From Phallusia mammillata (taxonomy: Eukaryota; Chordata; Ascidiacea; Phlebobranchia; Ascidiidae): 64,000 nucleotides of DNA. The stretch's first letter is position 1, and the number at the start of each line of letters is the position of its first letter. Below are positions 35,484 to 51,951 of this stretch, piece by piece. Location of the stretch: NCBI GenBank assembly GCA_003260075.1, contig QLIY01000625.1:1-64000 (forward strand), given 5' to 3'. The notes under the pieces were generated by a model, which was not told the DNA's origin, made no database searches, and saw only the letters and a program-made list of their open reading frames with translations. Made by a program: the position numbers and the translations under genes.

Positions 35484-36086
35484 TGCTCGATGGTTCTTCT
35501 AATCGCCAGTTAGATCTTTTAGCAGCGTTAACCTGTACAAAAACGATCTTTTCTGAGTTTGCTACAACTTAAAATGCTCGTCCACTCTCAAATTCCAAGA
35601 CTTTCCTTAATATCAGGATATCCCTTAACTGCCCAATTAGCAATGTGACTGGTTGTTTGTAACGCTGCCTGCATGAATTTACATAAACAGGGCGAGCAAC
35701 ACAATGTCTGATAATTACAATGCACAGCACAGGATATTAATCTGTACTGAATGTGGAACACATGCTCTAATTTCCTTGGTTATGCCAATAATTAAAACAA
35801 TATTGAAACGAAATTTAACAGGCGAATTCTATACGCTGAATTAATTTTCAACACAGCATTTTGTTTAGCCACGGTGGGAGATAATAACAACACTGAAAAA
35901 TGTGTTAACCAAACTATGAAAAAACAAGTTCTTTTTAAATCACCATGTCACCACTGCATGGCAGTGCAGGATCGCAGCGCTATACCCTACAAACCGGTTT
36001 TGCAAGCAATTGATTATTGCTTAGTAAATCATTACCCACAGAAAGGCCACCAGTCAAAGCACCAACATCACAGACTTGTTGCAAAC

Positions 36087-37672
36087 ATGAAGGTTATAAT
36101 AGCTGGAATGCCGAAAACCGGCACAAAGTCAATGGCAGAGGCTTTACAAGTGCTGGGTTATAATGTGTACGATTATCCAGACCACTACCAGTATTTGGGT
36201 GCTGAATGGGAAAAGATATGTACGTACGGTGGCAGTCCTGCTGATTTGCAGCCCATGTATGAAAACGTTGATGCTGTAACTGATATCCCGACCTATTATT
36301 TCTGGGAAGAACTGCTTGAAGCCTTTCCCGATGCTAAGGTAAGCTGTCAATTGTTATCTACAAAAACTGAGTACTACCATGTCTATTGTAACACATAGGC
36401 CAGACAACACCTGTATTTGTTGCCACATAGTTCATCTAAAGGGAAATTTGTTATTTGTTGCCACAGAGTAACCTACTGTATGATTCGTGTAATAACAAAA
36501 TTCACTTTTTGATCGAAGTGTTTTGAGATTTATTTTCCTGTAGATCATCGTAACCACCCGGGACGATTTAGACGCTTGGTGGAAAAGCATCGAACAACAA
36601 GGGGTCGCCTGGAACTCGTGGTGGATCAGACTTATCTGGATACTTTCACCTGGTTTGCGACGATTAGGGGCGTACGAGAAAAGAATAAGTGAGTACTGTG
36701 GTGGGATTCAGCCGGTTTGCACCAGTTCCCCCCCCCCCCTGAGATCAGCGAACCGGTTAGCATTACTGGTTACTGTCAATTGACTTTCTGTAACAAAACC
36801 AGCTGAAAAATAGGACTTTTGTGATAGAACCAGCTGACAAAAATTTGAATCCCACCACTGAGTAAGTACAAATCAACATGTAAGTTCGGGACAAGGACAT
36901 TGCAGCCAGAAAACAAACAACACAGTGACTGGATTTCGTTCAAAGTGTTTACCCAGTCCCGCCTCAATATCACCTTGTAACGAGAGTGTTACTGTAGTGC
37001 GTTTGAAGAGAATGTTTGCAACTAACTTTTTACGTTCATAACCAGCTTGTGCAGCTATTCGAGTAGAAGTTGGGTGAAGTCTTGTCGCTAAATTGTTTCC
37101 TTTCTAAACTGAGCAAAGTAACCTTATCTGTTCAGTTGGAACTACGTTGCGATGCAACACAAGAATGGCTAAACCGTATGGAAAGCCTTTTCTCAACGAG
37201 ACCCTTTTGAAAATGACATATAGAAGACATTACACGTATCTCAAGCAGGTAAAATGTTTTTGCATGCAACAAAGTAAATCCAATGTTTAGAGCTTAATGT
37301 TTTGACATTGAAAGTATCAGCTAGTTTAGGGAATAAAACACCAGATTTTTATTAATGTTCGTATCTCTTGTGTGTTTAATGATACGAATGACATTTTAAC
37401 GGAGCCTTTTTTTGAAGAAAGCGCCCAAAGACCAAACGTTGTTCTTCTCAGTAAAAGACGGTTGGGAGCCATTGTGCAAGTTTCTCGGCAAAGAAATTCC
37501 ATCAATACCGTTTCCACACAAAAACGTGAAGGGCAATATTCTGGATGACCTATTTTCTCAGCATCCAATGTTTGTTGGTTTCAAACGAGAAGCAATTCTG
37601 TATGGGAGCTTACTGCTGCTTGGAACTGCCTTCACGGCTTACAAATTGATTTCACGAAACCAATTCTTATAA
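36087..37672 (+). CDS. P-loop sulfotransferase-like protein, C-terminal membrane anchor (254 aa)
   Basis: Exons: 36087-36338, 36544-36688, 37136-37248, 37418-37672; the frame closes at TAA, with AATAAA at 37683-37688. The N-terminus MKVIIAGMPKTGTKSMAEAL holds the PAPS/P-loop motif (PKTGTKS); TTRDDLDAWWKS fits the second nucleotide-contact strand and helix of the Sulfotransfer_4-type family (family knowledge). KDGWEPLCKFLGKEIPSIPF is typical of the family's C-terminal half. The last 25 residues include a hydrophobic span (LYGSLLLLGTAFTAYKLI), suggesting a tail anchor. The open frame extends upstream with another ATG at 35916, but the family usually starts at MKV. A MITE-P sits at the exon-2 splice donor. 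Substrate unknown. Confidence 0.8.
36696..36860. mobile_element. MITE-P inserted at a splice donor
   Basis: 8-bp flanks agtgagta (36688-36695) and agtaagta (36861-36868), 7 of 8 match. The left flank starts with the last base of sulfotransferase exon 2 and contains its GTGAGTA donor; the right flank repeats a donor-like GTAAGTA. The inner part is replaced by a 12-base C run at 36728-36739. Confidence 0.85.
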
Positions 37673-38090
37673 CTTTCTAAGAAATAAAATATAGTAATGA
37701 TTTTTTAAATATACAGAACCATGTGTTCTAATAAAATTACTAAGATATCCAACTAATTAACTGTACTTCGTGAAGAAATAATACACGCTTCGACGATTTT
37801 CTGGCAGGTTTCAAACAGGGATTTCCCCAATATTCATTTGTGTTTTGACGGCAACCACGCCAAGTTCAAATTTTGCTTGGGGTCGTAAGCTTTTTGGATT
37901 CCCGAAAACTGCCCAATATATCAGCTTAACATTCTTTTGATAACTAACAAGCACTTACGACTGGTTAAACAGCTTGCGACAAACCAGATGATTCAGAGAA
38001 AATGAATAAAGATAAATTAGCCCAAACCTGAGCTACCATCATTTGCTGTCATTATAAATCGCAGAAACTTTGGTATCAGAGTAAATAAAA

Positions 38091-40959
<2,869 letters not shown>

Positions 40960-43900
40960 TACTGTGTTGCCAGTTTAAACAGTTTGCACAACAATTGGCA
41001 AAATAACATTTGCCAGTTTTGCTATGTGATTTACCTGAAGCTTGTTATTATACAAATTCTGGTCAGTAATCATGTTTGTACAGCATATTAAATTTTAGCA
41101 AACAAAATTTAGCCTATATATATAAATATATTAAAAATGATATGTTTTTCAAATAAAACTTACGTTTCTAGTCGTTTACCATAAAGAGACACATAAGTTG
41201 AATCCTTAGTTACCAAGACTGAAATAAAGATTGGATTGATAACAGAAAAATCCACAATGATTTTCTTGTTTTCATTTTAAGTTAATTGGCAGTGTACAAG
41301 TTTCCAGCAAACACAATTAAATTCCTCAATTGAACCTGAAACAAATGCACAAGGTGTTAAGTCTAAAGTTAATTGTCGTTTTTCTTAAAACCCAGAAACT
41401 TAAACAAGCCAAAATGGATTAAGGCACCTGTTTTCTTTTCATTATGTTCAAAGTGTTTGTTTTGCAGACAAAACAAATGAAAGCACCAATACCTTTTGTT
41501 CAGTTCTTAACATTTGCTTCATAAAAATTCCAAGTATAAGTTGTTTCAAAAATGTTTTGTACATTTTTTGCCAAATCCTTTTTCTTTGCATTTCAAATTG
41601 AAATTTTGGTGAGCCAGTTGAGTAACATGTTCGTACACAAAAAAAATCAGAAAGCTTGTTGTAAAACTGATCTGCACATTAAAACACAAATGGCAGGAAA
41701 TAATGTCACACAAAAAATGTACGCAGCACATAAACTAAAATCCGGCAAACCACAATAATTAGACCCATAAAGTTGCTCACAGTGGTCCTACATGCACTTG
41801 AAGAGCTTGTTTGCTATCACAGACAGACTCAAACATTGCTTTTTTTCAATCACTTTTTTACTACAAAAATCCCACAATTTGTGACACGTCCGCTTCTTAC
41901 TAATTTGCAAAAAGAAATTTTGCTTTGCTTTCCAGTAACTAATAGTCAAAAAACAACTATAAAGAGTTTTTTGCTTACCTGAATCCGATACAGAAAACAA
42001 GACGAAGGCTTAACAAAGAAAAGAACAAACCTCAAAGAATAAGGCGGGAAAAACTCTGCATCCAATGAGAGGAGGTATTTTACCGAAAGTTAGTCGTCTC
42101 TGATTGGTCGGATTGTAGAAACAATAGAAATTGTTTGGTTAACAACGAATAACATGATAAGTACAATATGTATACATAAGCTATTGCTACCAGGCATAAT
42201 ATCAAGTTTATAGAGCTCTTCTGGCCATTGTATTGTTTTATTCCGACGTTTTGACGTCCTATGCATGTCGCCTATATCAGGGTAAAATTTTAACCTACAA
42301 TTGCTAGAAGAGCTGTATAAACTTTTAATGTATCACTGACACAATAATACTATCACACTGTAGATTTATTTGATTACTTTACCGAATTGATGTACAGAAC
42401 CGAATACAGATGCGAAAGAAATAGCTTATTCTTTTGGGAATACAGAGAGAGAGCCTATCCTTGGTCTTATCCTCGGAAGTGTGAGCCAGGTTCGGTTTTC
42501 TATGCAAACCTACTTCACAAAGACACACAAAACATTTTTATTCGAATTTTCTGTATTTCAAAACCGCCAAGCCAACAACACGATCTGGCTTCAGTCTTGT
42601 GCGGCGTACGACTGGCAAATAACGTTGGAAGCAGTAGCAAAAACACAAACACTCCAGTCCAGTAATATTCTGCATTGACTTGTACATAAAAAGCCGTGAA
42701 GCAAAACAAAGTCACCCAGTCGAATTACGTATAGAGTGGCAAAGCAAGTCATACAGAAAGGCCCCCCCCCCTTGTGCGGCGTACGACTGGCAAATAACGT
42801 TGGAAGCAGTAGCAAAAACTCAAACACTCCAGTCCACTAATAATCTGCATTGACTTGTACATAAAAAGCCGTGAAGCAAAACAAAGTTACCCAGTCGAAT
42901 TACGTATAGAGTGGCAAAGCAAGTCATACAGAATAGAGACCAAGACATTGTTTTGTACCAAATAAGTGGTGTTTGTTCCTTGGTTTTACTTCATCATTAG
43001 ACATTTGTACACTGTTTGCACAAGCAAGGTAGATGGAAAGGTATATTTAAAGACCTTGGATTCACCAAAGCCACTTCAAAGGGATTAAACATTTTCTTTA
43101 GGGCCAGAAATGTTTACTATTTTACTCAATATATTGAAAACAAACACAAAAATGGTAGAACATCTGCAAAGTATTTACTTCAAACAACAAATGATTTGGG
43201 CTAAAAAGTAGAACAACAAACACAAGGAAAGAAATGATGAGTAAAAATTTGCATTGTCGGTCAAGATTTAACTAAAAAAAGCCCCCCCCCCATTAAACAT
43301 TTTCTTTAGGGCCAGAAATGTTTACTATTTTACTCAATAAATTGAAAATAAATACACAAAAATGGTAGAACATCTGCAAAACATTTTCTTCAAACAACAA
43401 ATGATTTGGGCTAAAAAGTAGACTAACAAACACAAGTAAAGAAATGATGAGTAAAAATTTGCATTGTCAGTCAAGATTTAACTAAAAAAGCGATAATTTA
43501 GATTTCAATTTGACAGCACAGCTTGCGATATGAAATTTCATTAAGTCTTTTCAGGCAAAAATTTTCAATCTCCTTAAAAAGGTAACAAATGCATTCATCC
43601 AAAAACCATTTCATTTGCTGCATGTATGGAAAGGCAAAAATATAATTTAATCAACTTTGTAGTACACAAAATAAGGAAATCAATTGAGGAGAGAACCCGA
43701 AAAAGTTCAATTTGTGTCCCAACTTGTGAATAGAAATGTAAAAAAGGCAACACATCAGGACACAGTAGTGTGGTACAGCCAACTAATATGTACAAAGTTG
43801 TAAAAATATCTCAAGGTTAAGTGTACCAACTTGTAATTGCACACAAACATGCATCAGCAAAAATAAATACTGAAATACTACGTTTGTTGGGACATGGCAT

Positions 43901-44674
43901 TCTGATGGAGGTTTAACACTAAGGATGGACGTAGAACAAAATATATGCATGAATCTTTTTTCATAATTATCTGACAAATTCAATAAATTTTTAGCAATGA
44001 TCATATTTTTTACCGAAACCGATTAGTCTAAAAACACAATAGTACAAAAGCTTTATGCAACTTGCTGCAAAAGTTGGGTTTAATAAAAAAGGCACTATTT
44101 TAATTACTTAAAAGAGTTGGTTTAAAGACTTTGTGTTAAACGTGGCACTTTAAAGAATAGATATATTATCTTAGTAGGTCATTCACTAGCGGAAGTGGTT
44201 TAATAGTTAATACTGTGCAAGAAATATGTATTTGTGCTACACTGCAAAACAATTCTCTAAATGCAGTGGAAATAAATAAAGGTTCTTTAAAACGAAGAAA
44301 TTGCCTAGAGGCACCACAAAAAAAACCTAATTAGGCAAAAAAAGATATCAAAATAATGAAAGAACCACCAAACATATGTGAATACACAATTATTGTCACA
44401 CAAAGAAAAGTTGTTGTACAAAATAGCTCACTGCTACATTTCAAGTCAATTTTAGAAAAACGTTTCTTCCAGCAACTTTTCTTCAAATTTTGGGCTTTCC
44501 AATTTTGCTTGTATCATCAAAAAATTCCATCTTAATATGATGCACTTGTCAACAAGCGCTCTATGTTCAAAATGCAATCTACTACAATACTGCAAAACCC
44601 CAAAATCAGTGCAAAACAAAGTCATCTCGGGCGGTACCACATAGTTTGAGGCAGGAAGCAAGATTGGACAACAT
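40960..44674. other. Intergenic, 3.7 kb, no gene
   Basis: Holds the LANCL 3' region to about 41160 and a dispersed ~90-bp repeat (42178-42275). Two contig-overlap duplications are joined by C10: 42597-42761 with 42772 onward, and about 43090-43281 with 43292 onward. No exon was recognised; part of 43500-44674 is probably the CSRNP 3' UTR on the minus strand. Confidence 0.5.
42178..42275. repeat. Dispersed ~90-bp repeat, copy 3
   Basis: Same unit as at 4990 and 11029 (taccaggcataatatcaag, ctctataaactt mirrored, gacgttttgacgtc). It is far from the Cys-rich genes, so it is an independent mobile repeat rather than part of their duplication. Confidence 0.6.
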
Positions 44675-47600
44675 TTACGCCACAACGTCAACTGCATCTT
44701 GGCCATGCTCACTTGATGATGTTGCAATAGACAAGTTATCGCTATCACAAGTTTGAAAGTTCAGGCCGGTAGGAAGACTTTCCATTTCAGTGTGGTAAGT
44801 GATACCATTAAAATTCTGGCAGCTAGCGAGGGTACTGGCGACGGAGTTTGTAGCAGTGAAACTGTTGTCGTAAACAGTCGCTCTACTCGTTATTTTATCA
44901 ACAGTTTCAACTTGCGGAAAGAAAGAAGCTATCGGGTCTAAACGAAATGTTGATGCTTCATTAACAGCAATATCCAAGGGTGTAGCTTTAGTGTGTGATG
45001 CTCCGTACTGTGCAGGAAAACACATCTCGTTTTCACTGACAGAGTAAATACAGTCATTGAGGTAATTGTTACTGCTCACTGGTAGCGCATGTGTTGCTGC
45101 TTGTGGTTCCATATACTGTTGCCCTTCTACTGCATTCTCATGTCGTGGAAGGAATGAAATATTCGGTGCATTATAATGCTGGTTCGGGTGAGGGCTTTCC
45201 GCACTGTTCCACATGTTGGAATTCTGATAAACATTTTTACAAGTGTTTTCCATATACCAACCCTTTTCGGCAGTTTGTGAAAAAGGTCTGTGTCCGTTAT
45301 TGGACTGGTTGAAGTTAGTTGTGTTTGAAGAGCAACACTGTTCCTCACCTAATCATAAATGCATGTATTGTTATGAGGAAAATCCTTTATTGTATATGGC
45401 TACAAAGCAACAACATCCCTCTATTGTATAAGGCTACGTAAAGCAACAAGGAAACTAATAAAGTCGTTAAACATTGCATGTTAGTTTCCTGGTCAAAAAA
45501 ATCAAGCGATATTTTGCCCAACTTATTCCTGTTATAGGAGGGTTTTCATATGTTGTTTATTTTAAAAAACTAGGCATTAAGGACCAGCCATTATTAAGCA
45601 TCAAAGTATTAGTTAATATTATGTCATGGTTATCAATCTTTAAATATTTATTTTTGAACAAATAGATGGAAAACCAGTCATTATATTCCATGATAAAACA
45701 AACGTTCTGTTTTAATTGAGCAGGGAAAATTTTTCATGCTACCGAAAGTCAAAAGAGGAAGCTATTAGTGAATTACTTCGTACCAAGTTGTTGGAGGGTG
45801 GTTGTGCATCCAGTGTTGCAAGCAGTGGACAATTGGGATGCTTGAGCTGCTGTGCTTTCAAACATTTCCCCATTATTATTCCCAGCTGCAACATATGGTG
45901 ACTGCCTCAGTTCTAAAGCCGGATTCACTGGCACATCTGCAAAGATATAACTGTGTTAAAACTGGCATTTACTTATTAAACAGTGGAATACTACTAACAT
46001 TTGCCAGATTATTATGGCTTTAAATTGTTGAAAATTAAAGTTTTTTGGCATTTAATGAAAAGTTTCTTTTAAAGTAAAAAAGTCATCACCACCAACATGG
46101 GCTGGAATTAATTTTATACCGACACAACGGCAAATTACAAGAGTGAAGTTTAGCCCCAATCAATTACTAAACAAAGTTGATTGTCATTCTTGCTAAACAG
46201 GAAACTTATTCAGCCATGCCGAAAAGGGAATACAAAAAATTTAATACTTAGGAACTAGTATTGTGACATGCCCTGATGCCCCCCCCCCTTGATTGTCATT
46301 CTTGCTAAACAGGAAACTTATTCAGCCATGCCGAAACGGAAAGCAGGAAAAGGGAATACAAAAAATTTAATACTTAGGAACTAGTATTTTGACATGCCCT
46401 GATCAAGGCGACCTGTATAGGACATTCAAAAGTCGGAATAAATATACAATTGCCAGAACAGCTCTATAAGTTTGATGTTTTTACATGTGTGTATCACAAC
46501 AGTGCAGTTTCGGTTTGTCAACTACCTTGGCTGGAAGTCATTCCAGTTTCCTCAATGCGAAGCCTTCTCATTGTTCGAGAGTAATGCGTTCTAACCCGCT
46601 CTGCATCAAATTCTACTCTGCCATTAGTGTTCGAACATCCCTGGGCTGTACAACCACATGGAAATGACTCTCTGTCAACCTGAACCAACAACAGGATTAA
46701 AATCACAAAATTGTAAATGTATTTTAATATCAGATGTTGTTATCGCCAATATCAAGGCATAAGGTTGTTTAAAACTTTAACGTTTAGTTTTGGGTAAACT
46801 TGTATGTGTAGTGCATGTGATTGAGAAAGGTTTATGTTATGTTTGTTAATCTATTGCAGTGTGGTTCCCCCCCCCCATCAGATGTTGTTATCGCCAATAT
46901 CAAGGCATAAGGTTGTTTATAACTTTAACGTTTAGTTTTGGGTAAACTTGTATGTGTAGTGCATGCGATTGAGAAAGGTTTATGTCATGTTTGTTAATCT
47001 ATTGCAGTGTGGTCCAACTTCGGTTTGTTGCGGGCCATTCAAAATCGTTAACTTAGTATGCGGGCCAAGGTTTAAATTTTTGTCGGAAAAACTTTTTTCC
47101 AGGTCAAACTCTAGGGTAACTATAGACCTTTTTTATCTATAGATAAGTTTCTTTTTATATTTGTTTACTAAGTAGAAGTTGTCAAAAACATTCAGTTTCC
47201 ACTTTAGCGCAAAAATACCCCCCCCCCGTCAAACTCTAGGGTAACTATAGACCTTTTTTATCTATAGATAAGTTTATTTTTATATTTGTTTTCTAAGTAG
47301 AAGCTGTCAAAAACATTCAGTTTCCACTCTGGCGCAAAAATGCCCCTGAACGCTTTATAGAAACAGAACCCTTTATTACATAACAATGCCTTGTCATGCC
47401 TCACAATAGGAGATTTTGCAGTATTTAGTGTGTGTTAATCCTCACATTTTAAAAACATTGAATTATTGAAAACAAAACTTATAGTTGTCATTAAAGTATT
47501 AGAACTTTCGCGGGCGAACAAAATTATCTCGCGGGCCACAATTGGCCCGCGGGCCTGCAGTTGGACCACACTGATCTATTGTATAAAAGCAACATATTAT

Positions 47601-50600
47601 CTTTTGTTTATGAATATCTTCATTTGTAGTTGGTTTGTAAACTTGCAGGCTGCAAACATAAATATTGAAATAAATTAACTGCATTTAAGCATGCACAGCT
47701 TAATGAAACACGAAGTAGGATATTTTTTAGTATATATATAACTCAAAATATACTCTTGTACTCTTTGTAATAAGGTAATTGCATGAACTGAATCCATGGA
47801 TGAAATATTAAAGCATTACTCCATTTTGTGCAAGTTACATAATACATCCAATTCATCAGTTATGTAATAAACCACATCTATTATGTCAACTGAAGCATAA
47901 AGCAAGCCACAGAATTTGGATCTAAATTTTAAAACAGTTGTTTTTTGGAGGTTGCAAAATAACCAAACCTTTTTTTTAGAATTTCATAAACGTGTTAAAC
48001 TTGACAATAAAGCAGTAGTTATACAGAAGTTTAAATTTTATAACACAATTAGAGATCAGTTTATTACCCTTGTAAAAGTTATCACTTGTAGAGTTTAGCT
48101 TTAAAAGCTACTTGAGAAGAATTGCATACACCATTTCTACTGTGTCATACACTTGTCATCATGCAAAATGGTGGAACGATTAATCAACAAAACGCTGACA
48201 GCATGAAATGATGTCAAATTTTCGGCTTGGCTAGAGTCATGACTGAAGTGTTGTCACGTTGTGAACTTTTAGATTACAGGGGCAAGCAAATATGAAACTA
48301 CATGACAAGGGAATGGAAAGGACAATTTCTTACCTGGCATGGGATGCCAGAAAGGGCACATAGGCATGTAGAAGGGAGACAGATACCATTGCAATCACAA
48401 CCGCATATTTCTCGAGATTCTCGCGTCAGTTTGTTCGAAAGTTTTTCCTCTGAATCAATCTTTTGGACCCCAGACATTCTACAAAAAATACTTCAGTTTA
48501 TCTATGCTGTCCATAAAACCGTACAAGCTGCTCATGTTTAATTATTTGCCACATGTTCAACATATATTTTGTTTGCATTAGTGCTTTTCCAAGAATTATT
48601 TCCAACAGTGCTTAACAGTTTAAGAGCATTCTTTAGAAACAACATTGCATGACTTAACAGCCAGGTACAAAATGATAAATATTATATAGAAGGCATAAAG
48701 TGTTTACCTGCAAAAATGAAAATAGTCAAATAATGTGACTGTTGAGTTTCATTCTATAAATTGATGCATTACTTGACACAGACACAAAGATTTTGACAAA
48801 ATTTGCGAAAACTTATGTCATGTTTCTTTGTTTAATGTCAGAAGAATTGAAACTTTCAGTTTAAATTCAGGCTACAAGAATACAAACCCCCCCCCCAGCC
48901 AGGTACAAAATGATAAATATTATATAGAAGGCATAAAGTGTTTAACTGCAAAAATGAAAATAGTCAAATAATGTGGCTGTTGAGTTTCATTCTATAAATT
49001 GATGCATTACTTTGACACAGACACAAAGATTTTTACAAAATTTGCGAAAACTTATGTCATGTTTCTTTGTTTAATGTCACAAGAATTGAAACTTTCAGTT
49101 TAAATCCAGGCTACAAGAATACAAGCTGCTGATTTGCTGATTGATATGTGTCAGTTGTGAGTCATAAAGCATCTTCATATGACTCATAATTCAACAACGA
49201 AACCAACCTTCTAATTTTGTGCAGCACAGGGCAAGTGCAATTAACCACACAGACCTCTATGTGCTTGTAACTGTAAAATTGGAGCCTATTTTAAGCAGCA
49301 GAGCACAAAAGTAATAAAACTTGAAAGTAAATATTCAATTTGATGGAAAATTGGTGCTGTGGTTTTAGTTTGTTGTCAAATGTTTCTGTGTGATTTAAGT
49401 TTAAATTTAAAATTTTTAATTTCAGTTCATTTGCCAGATAACACATACTGTTTGTTGTTGTGGTAGTGAGATGTTTCAAACAAACAGCTAATTTTACTCA
49501 AGCAGCTACTATTTTCCAATAAAACTAATTTAAAAGTGTCTAACACTCAGGTATGCATAATCCCCCCCCCCAACAGCTAATTTTACTCAAGCAGCTACTA
49601 TTTTCCAATAAAACTAATTCAAAATTGTCTAACATTCTGGCATGCATAACGAAGATTGGTTAAGATGCAAAGTTTGCACATACATGAAAAAACAGGAATA
49701 AACAATAGTATTTTGACAATTATTAGTTTCTAATAACCTAAGAAGCAGTCTTCTTTTTTTCGTTGAAATTGGCTGAAGGAAGTAGTTATCATCTGTGTTG
49801 TCATCATCATCAATGTCTTCACTTGCCGACGATGAATCTGAACTTTCCTCTTCTGGTTCGGACTGAACGACCATCGGCATGAGTTGGCTCGTTTCCAGGT
49901 TTGGGTAAGCTTGTTTTAACTGCACAATATGTCAAAAAAAGAAAGGCTTAACTATGTTGACCAGTTACAATTTGAACAGCTGAATTCATATTGGTTACAC
50001 TAAAAATCTGGCATACAAAAAAATTGTTTTATACTTTTTTACTAGCATTATTACATTTTGCGGCTATAAAAATACTTCATGTTTTCTGTATTTATCAATT
50101 AGTTGTCAAAGATTGAGCTTCTATTTTTTACTTTCATTATAAGTTAGTCTTTCAACTGTTTGATTTAGGTTGATATGAAGCAAAAAAAGAGTATTGACCT
50201 GCTTAAGTTTCATGCTGATTCTTTGTTGCCGGTTTTGTTCCCGTTCCATCGATCTTCGACGCTGTATAACTGACTTTCTATGCTGTTTCAGAGACATTTT
50301 CTTCATGTGGTTATGACTAAGGCTCATTCCTAAGGATAGATATGCAATCATAAAATTACATAACTCTCAAACCGAATTATATTTACAGCAAGAAGTATGG
50401 AGTTTTTGTTTTAGAATATTTTGAAAGAATTTGGTTTGCACAAATCTAACATCACTGTATCATGTGTAGATGAAACATTCAAGTATAATACATTCATTTA
50501 TAACTTTCTTTACATACCATGTCATGAACTGTCATTAGAAACTAGTTTATGCTACTCTTTTCTCCATACTCCATGCACTTAAAGCGTTGTTTGTTTGTTG

Positions 50601-51951
50601 TTTTAAAGGATAAGGTTTTTTTGTAATTTGAAAGCTTCAGACTTACCCAATGTTGAACCTCCTTGACTGGGCACGGTGACAAAACTTTGTCTTCTTGAGA
50701 AATAGAACACAGTTACCCCACAAAATGAGACCATTTTGTCTGAGGAACTCTTTTTCCTTTTAACCGAAGTGCATTTCTCTGGTTTTGACAAACCTACAAC
50801 ATTAAATTTGCAAATTTAGTATTCATGTAACAAAACTACTAATAGAAAACAATATTATTTCATGATAACATATAAACAGGTTTTTCTTACTGCTTCTTAA
50901 TCGTTTTCTTTCCTTCTTAAGTACTGCATTGTTGTTGGTGTTTTCCTCAGAAGGAGAGGCTGAAAAAGAAGTTTGGATAGATTTACAACTTTTTCTTCAC
51001 ATTATTTACAAAAATAATACATTTTATATCATAAACAAACTACACATGTCATAAAATAGTTGTACAGTAATGTAATAAGCATTCAAAAGGCACAATACCT
51101 TTACTGCCTTCATTGTCATCTAAAGATGCCACACCAGAGTCTAGAGATAGTTCCTCATTTGAAATGGGTGAAGTATTACTGAAATCTTCTTCCGATTTCG
51201 TCTGGGTTTCATCATTTTTTGTTGTCTGTTGCATGTTTTCTTCACACTTCATATTAGCTTCAACATTTGGAGTTTTCACCTCAGAATTCAGCTTGTTATT
51301 ATTAATACATGGTGACACAGATTGACAGCAAGGTTTTGTAGCCAGTTTTTCCGAGTTTGTCGCATTGTGTGTGACTGTAAGTGGCATGTCTTTACTCTCT
51401 TCTGAATTTGAATTTTCAGGTTTATCGTAGCCCATGGGGCAGTCACTTTGCATGGCATTTTCAGTTGAATTCAATTTGTGTTCCTGGGCACAAACTTGGT
51501 GATTATTTTCAACACTGCAAGGCTCCACAGAAGGAATTTTCACTTCATTAGAGTGGTTTTTTTGTGATTCTATTCCCTCAAAAGGTGGAGCATTGTAACT
51601 TTGGCAAGATAAAGAATAGTCCAAAGTTCCATCATGAAAAGTATTGCCGGTGGATGGTAACATGTTTTCTGGTGCATCTAGGATATTATCACAGTGAAAA
51701 CTGTTGTTAGAAATACAGCTAAGACTGATATGTGTATCCACATTGGCAAAATCACAGCTGGGTTTGGAATCAAGCTTAAAACAAAAGCTCGAATCTGCCT
51801 TCACACCATTGGCAAACAAGCTGGTTGAATGTTTATTTGCTTCAAAAGCATCAGTGTTGTTCAGAATAGATGCTAGTTCAGAATCATAGCTGGCATTACA
51901 GCCTTCTTGGGACGATGTACATTCAAAGGCTTGTTCACCCAACGACTCCAT
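44675..51951 (-). CDS. CSRNP-family nuclear protein (cysteine/serine-rich, AXUD1-like), 835 aa
   Basis: Exons: 51951-51099, 50959-50891, 50793-50647, 50329-50199, 49919-49738, 48478-48334, 46679-46526, 45936-45784, 45348-44675; the frame closes at a stop after 836 codons. Residues 1-284 are a Ser/Asn/acidic-rich low-complexity arm. Exon 2 has a basic KKERKRLR stretch, a likely nuclear signal. Exon 3 carries the family signature VTVFYF(S)[14 protein letters not shown]. Exons 6-7 (about residues 461-560) hold the Cys-rich DNA-binding region: [17 protein letters not shown], then [12 protein letters not shown] and [14 protein letters not shown]. The tail is Ser/Asn-rich. Known role: AGAAAG-type DNA-binding transcription activators downstream of Axin/Wnt and TGF-beta signals in vertebrates and flies. 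It is longer than the human proteins (about 540-590 aa), mainly at both low-complexity ends. Several introns contain C10-joined overlaps. Confidence 0.93.
46404..46480. repeat. Dispersed ~90-bp repeat, copy 4
   Basis: Inside a CSRNP intron: aggcgacctgtataggac, aaaagtcggaataaa, caattgccagaacagctctat. It is more diverged than the copies in genes A and B. Confidence 0.5.
47005..47573. mobile_element. hAT-like MITE (cagtgtggtccaact ends) in CSRNP intron
   Basis: Inverted ends cagtgtggtccaact / agttggaccacactg, with a perfect 8-bp duplication atctattg (46997-47004 and 47574-47581). The interior is rich in gcgggcc. A C10 join at 47218-47227 repeats about 115 bp, so the true length is near 440 bp. 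Confidence 0.88.
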
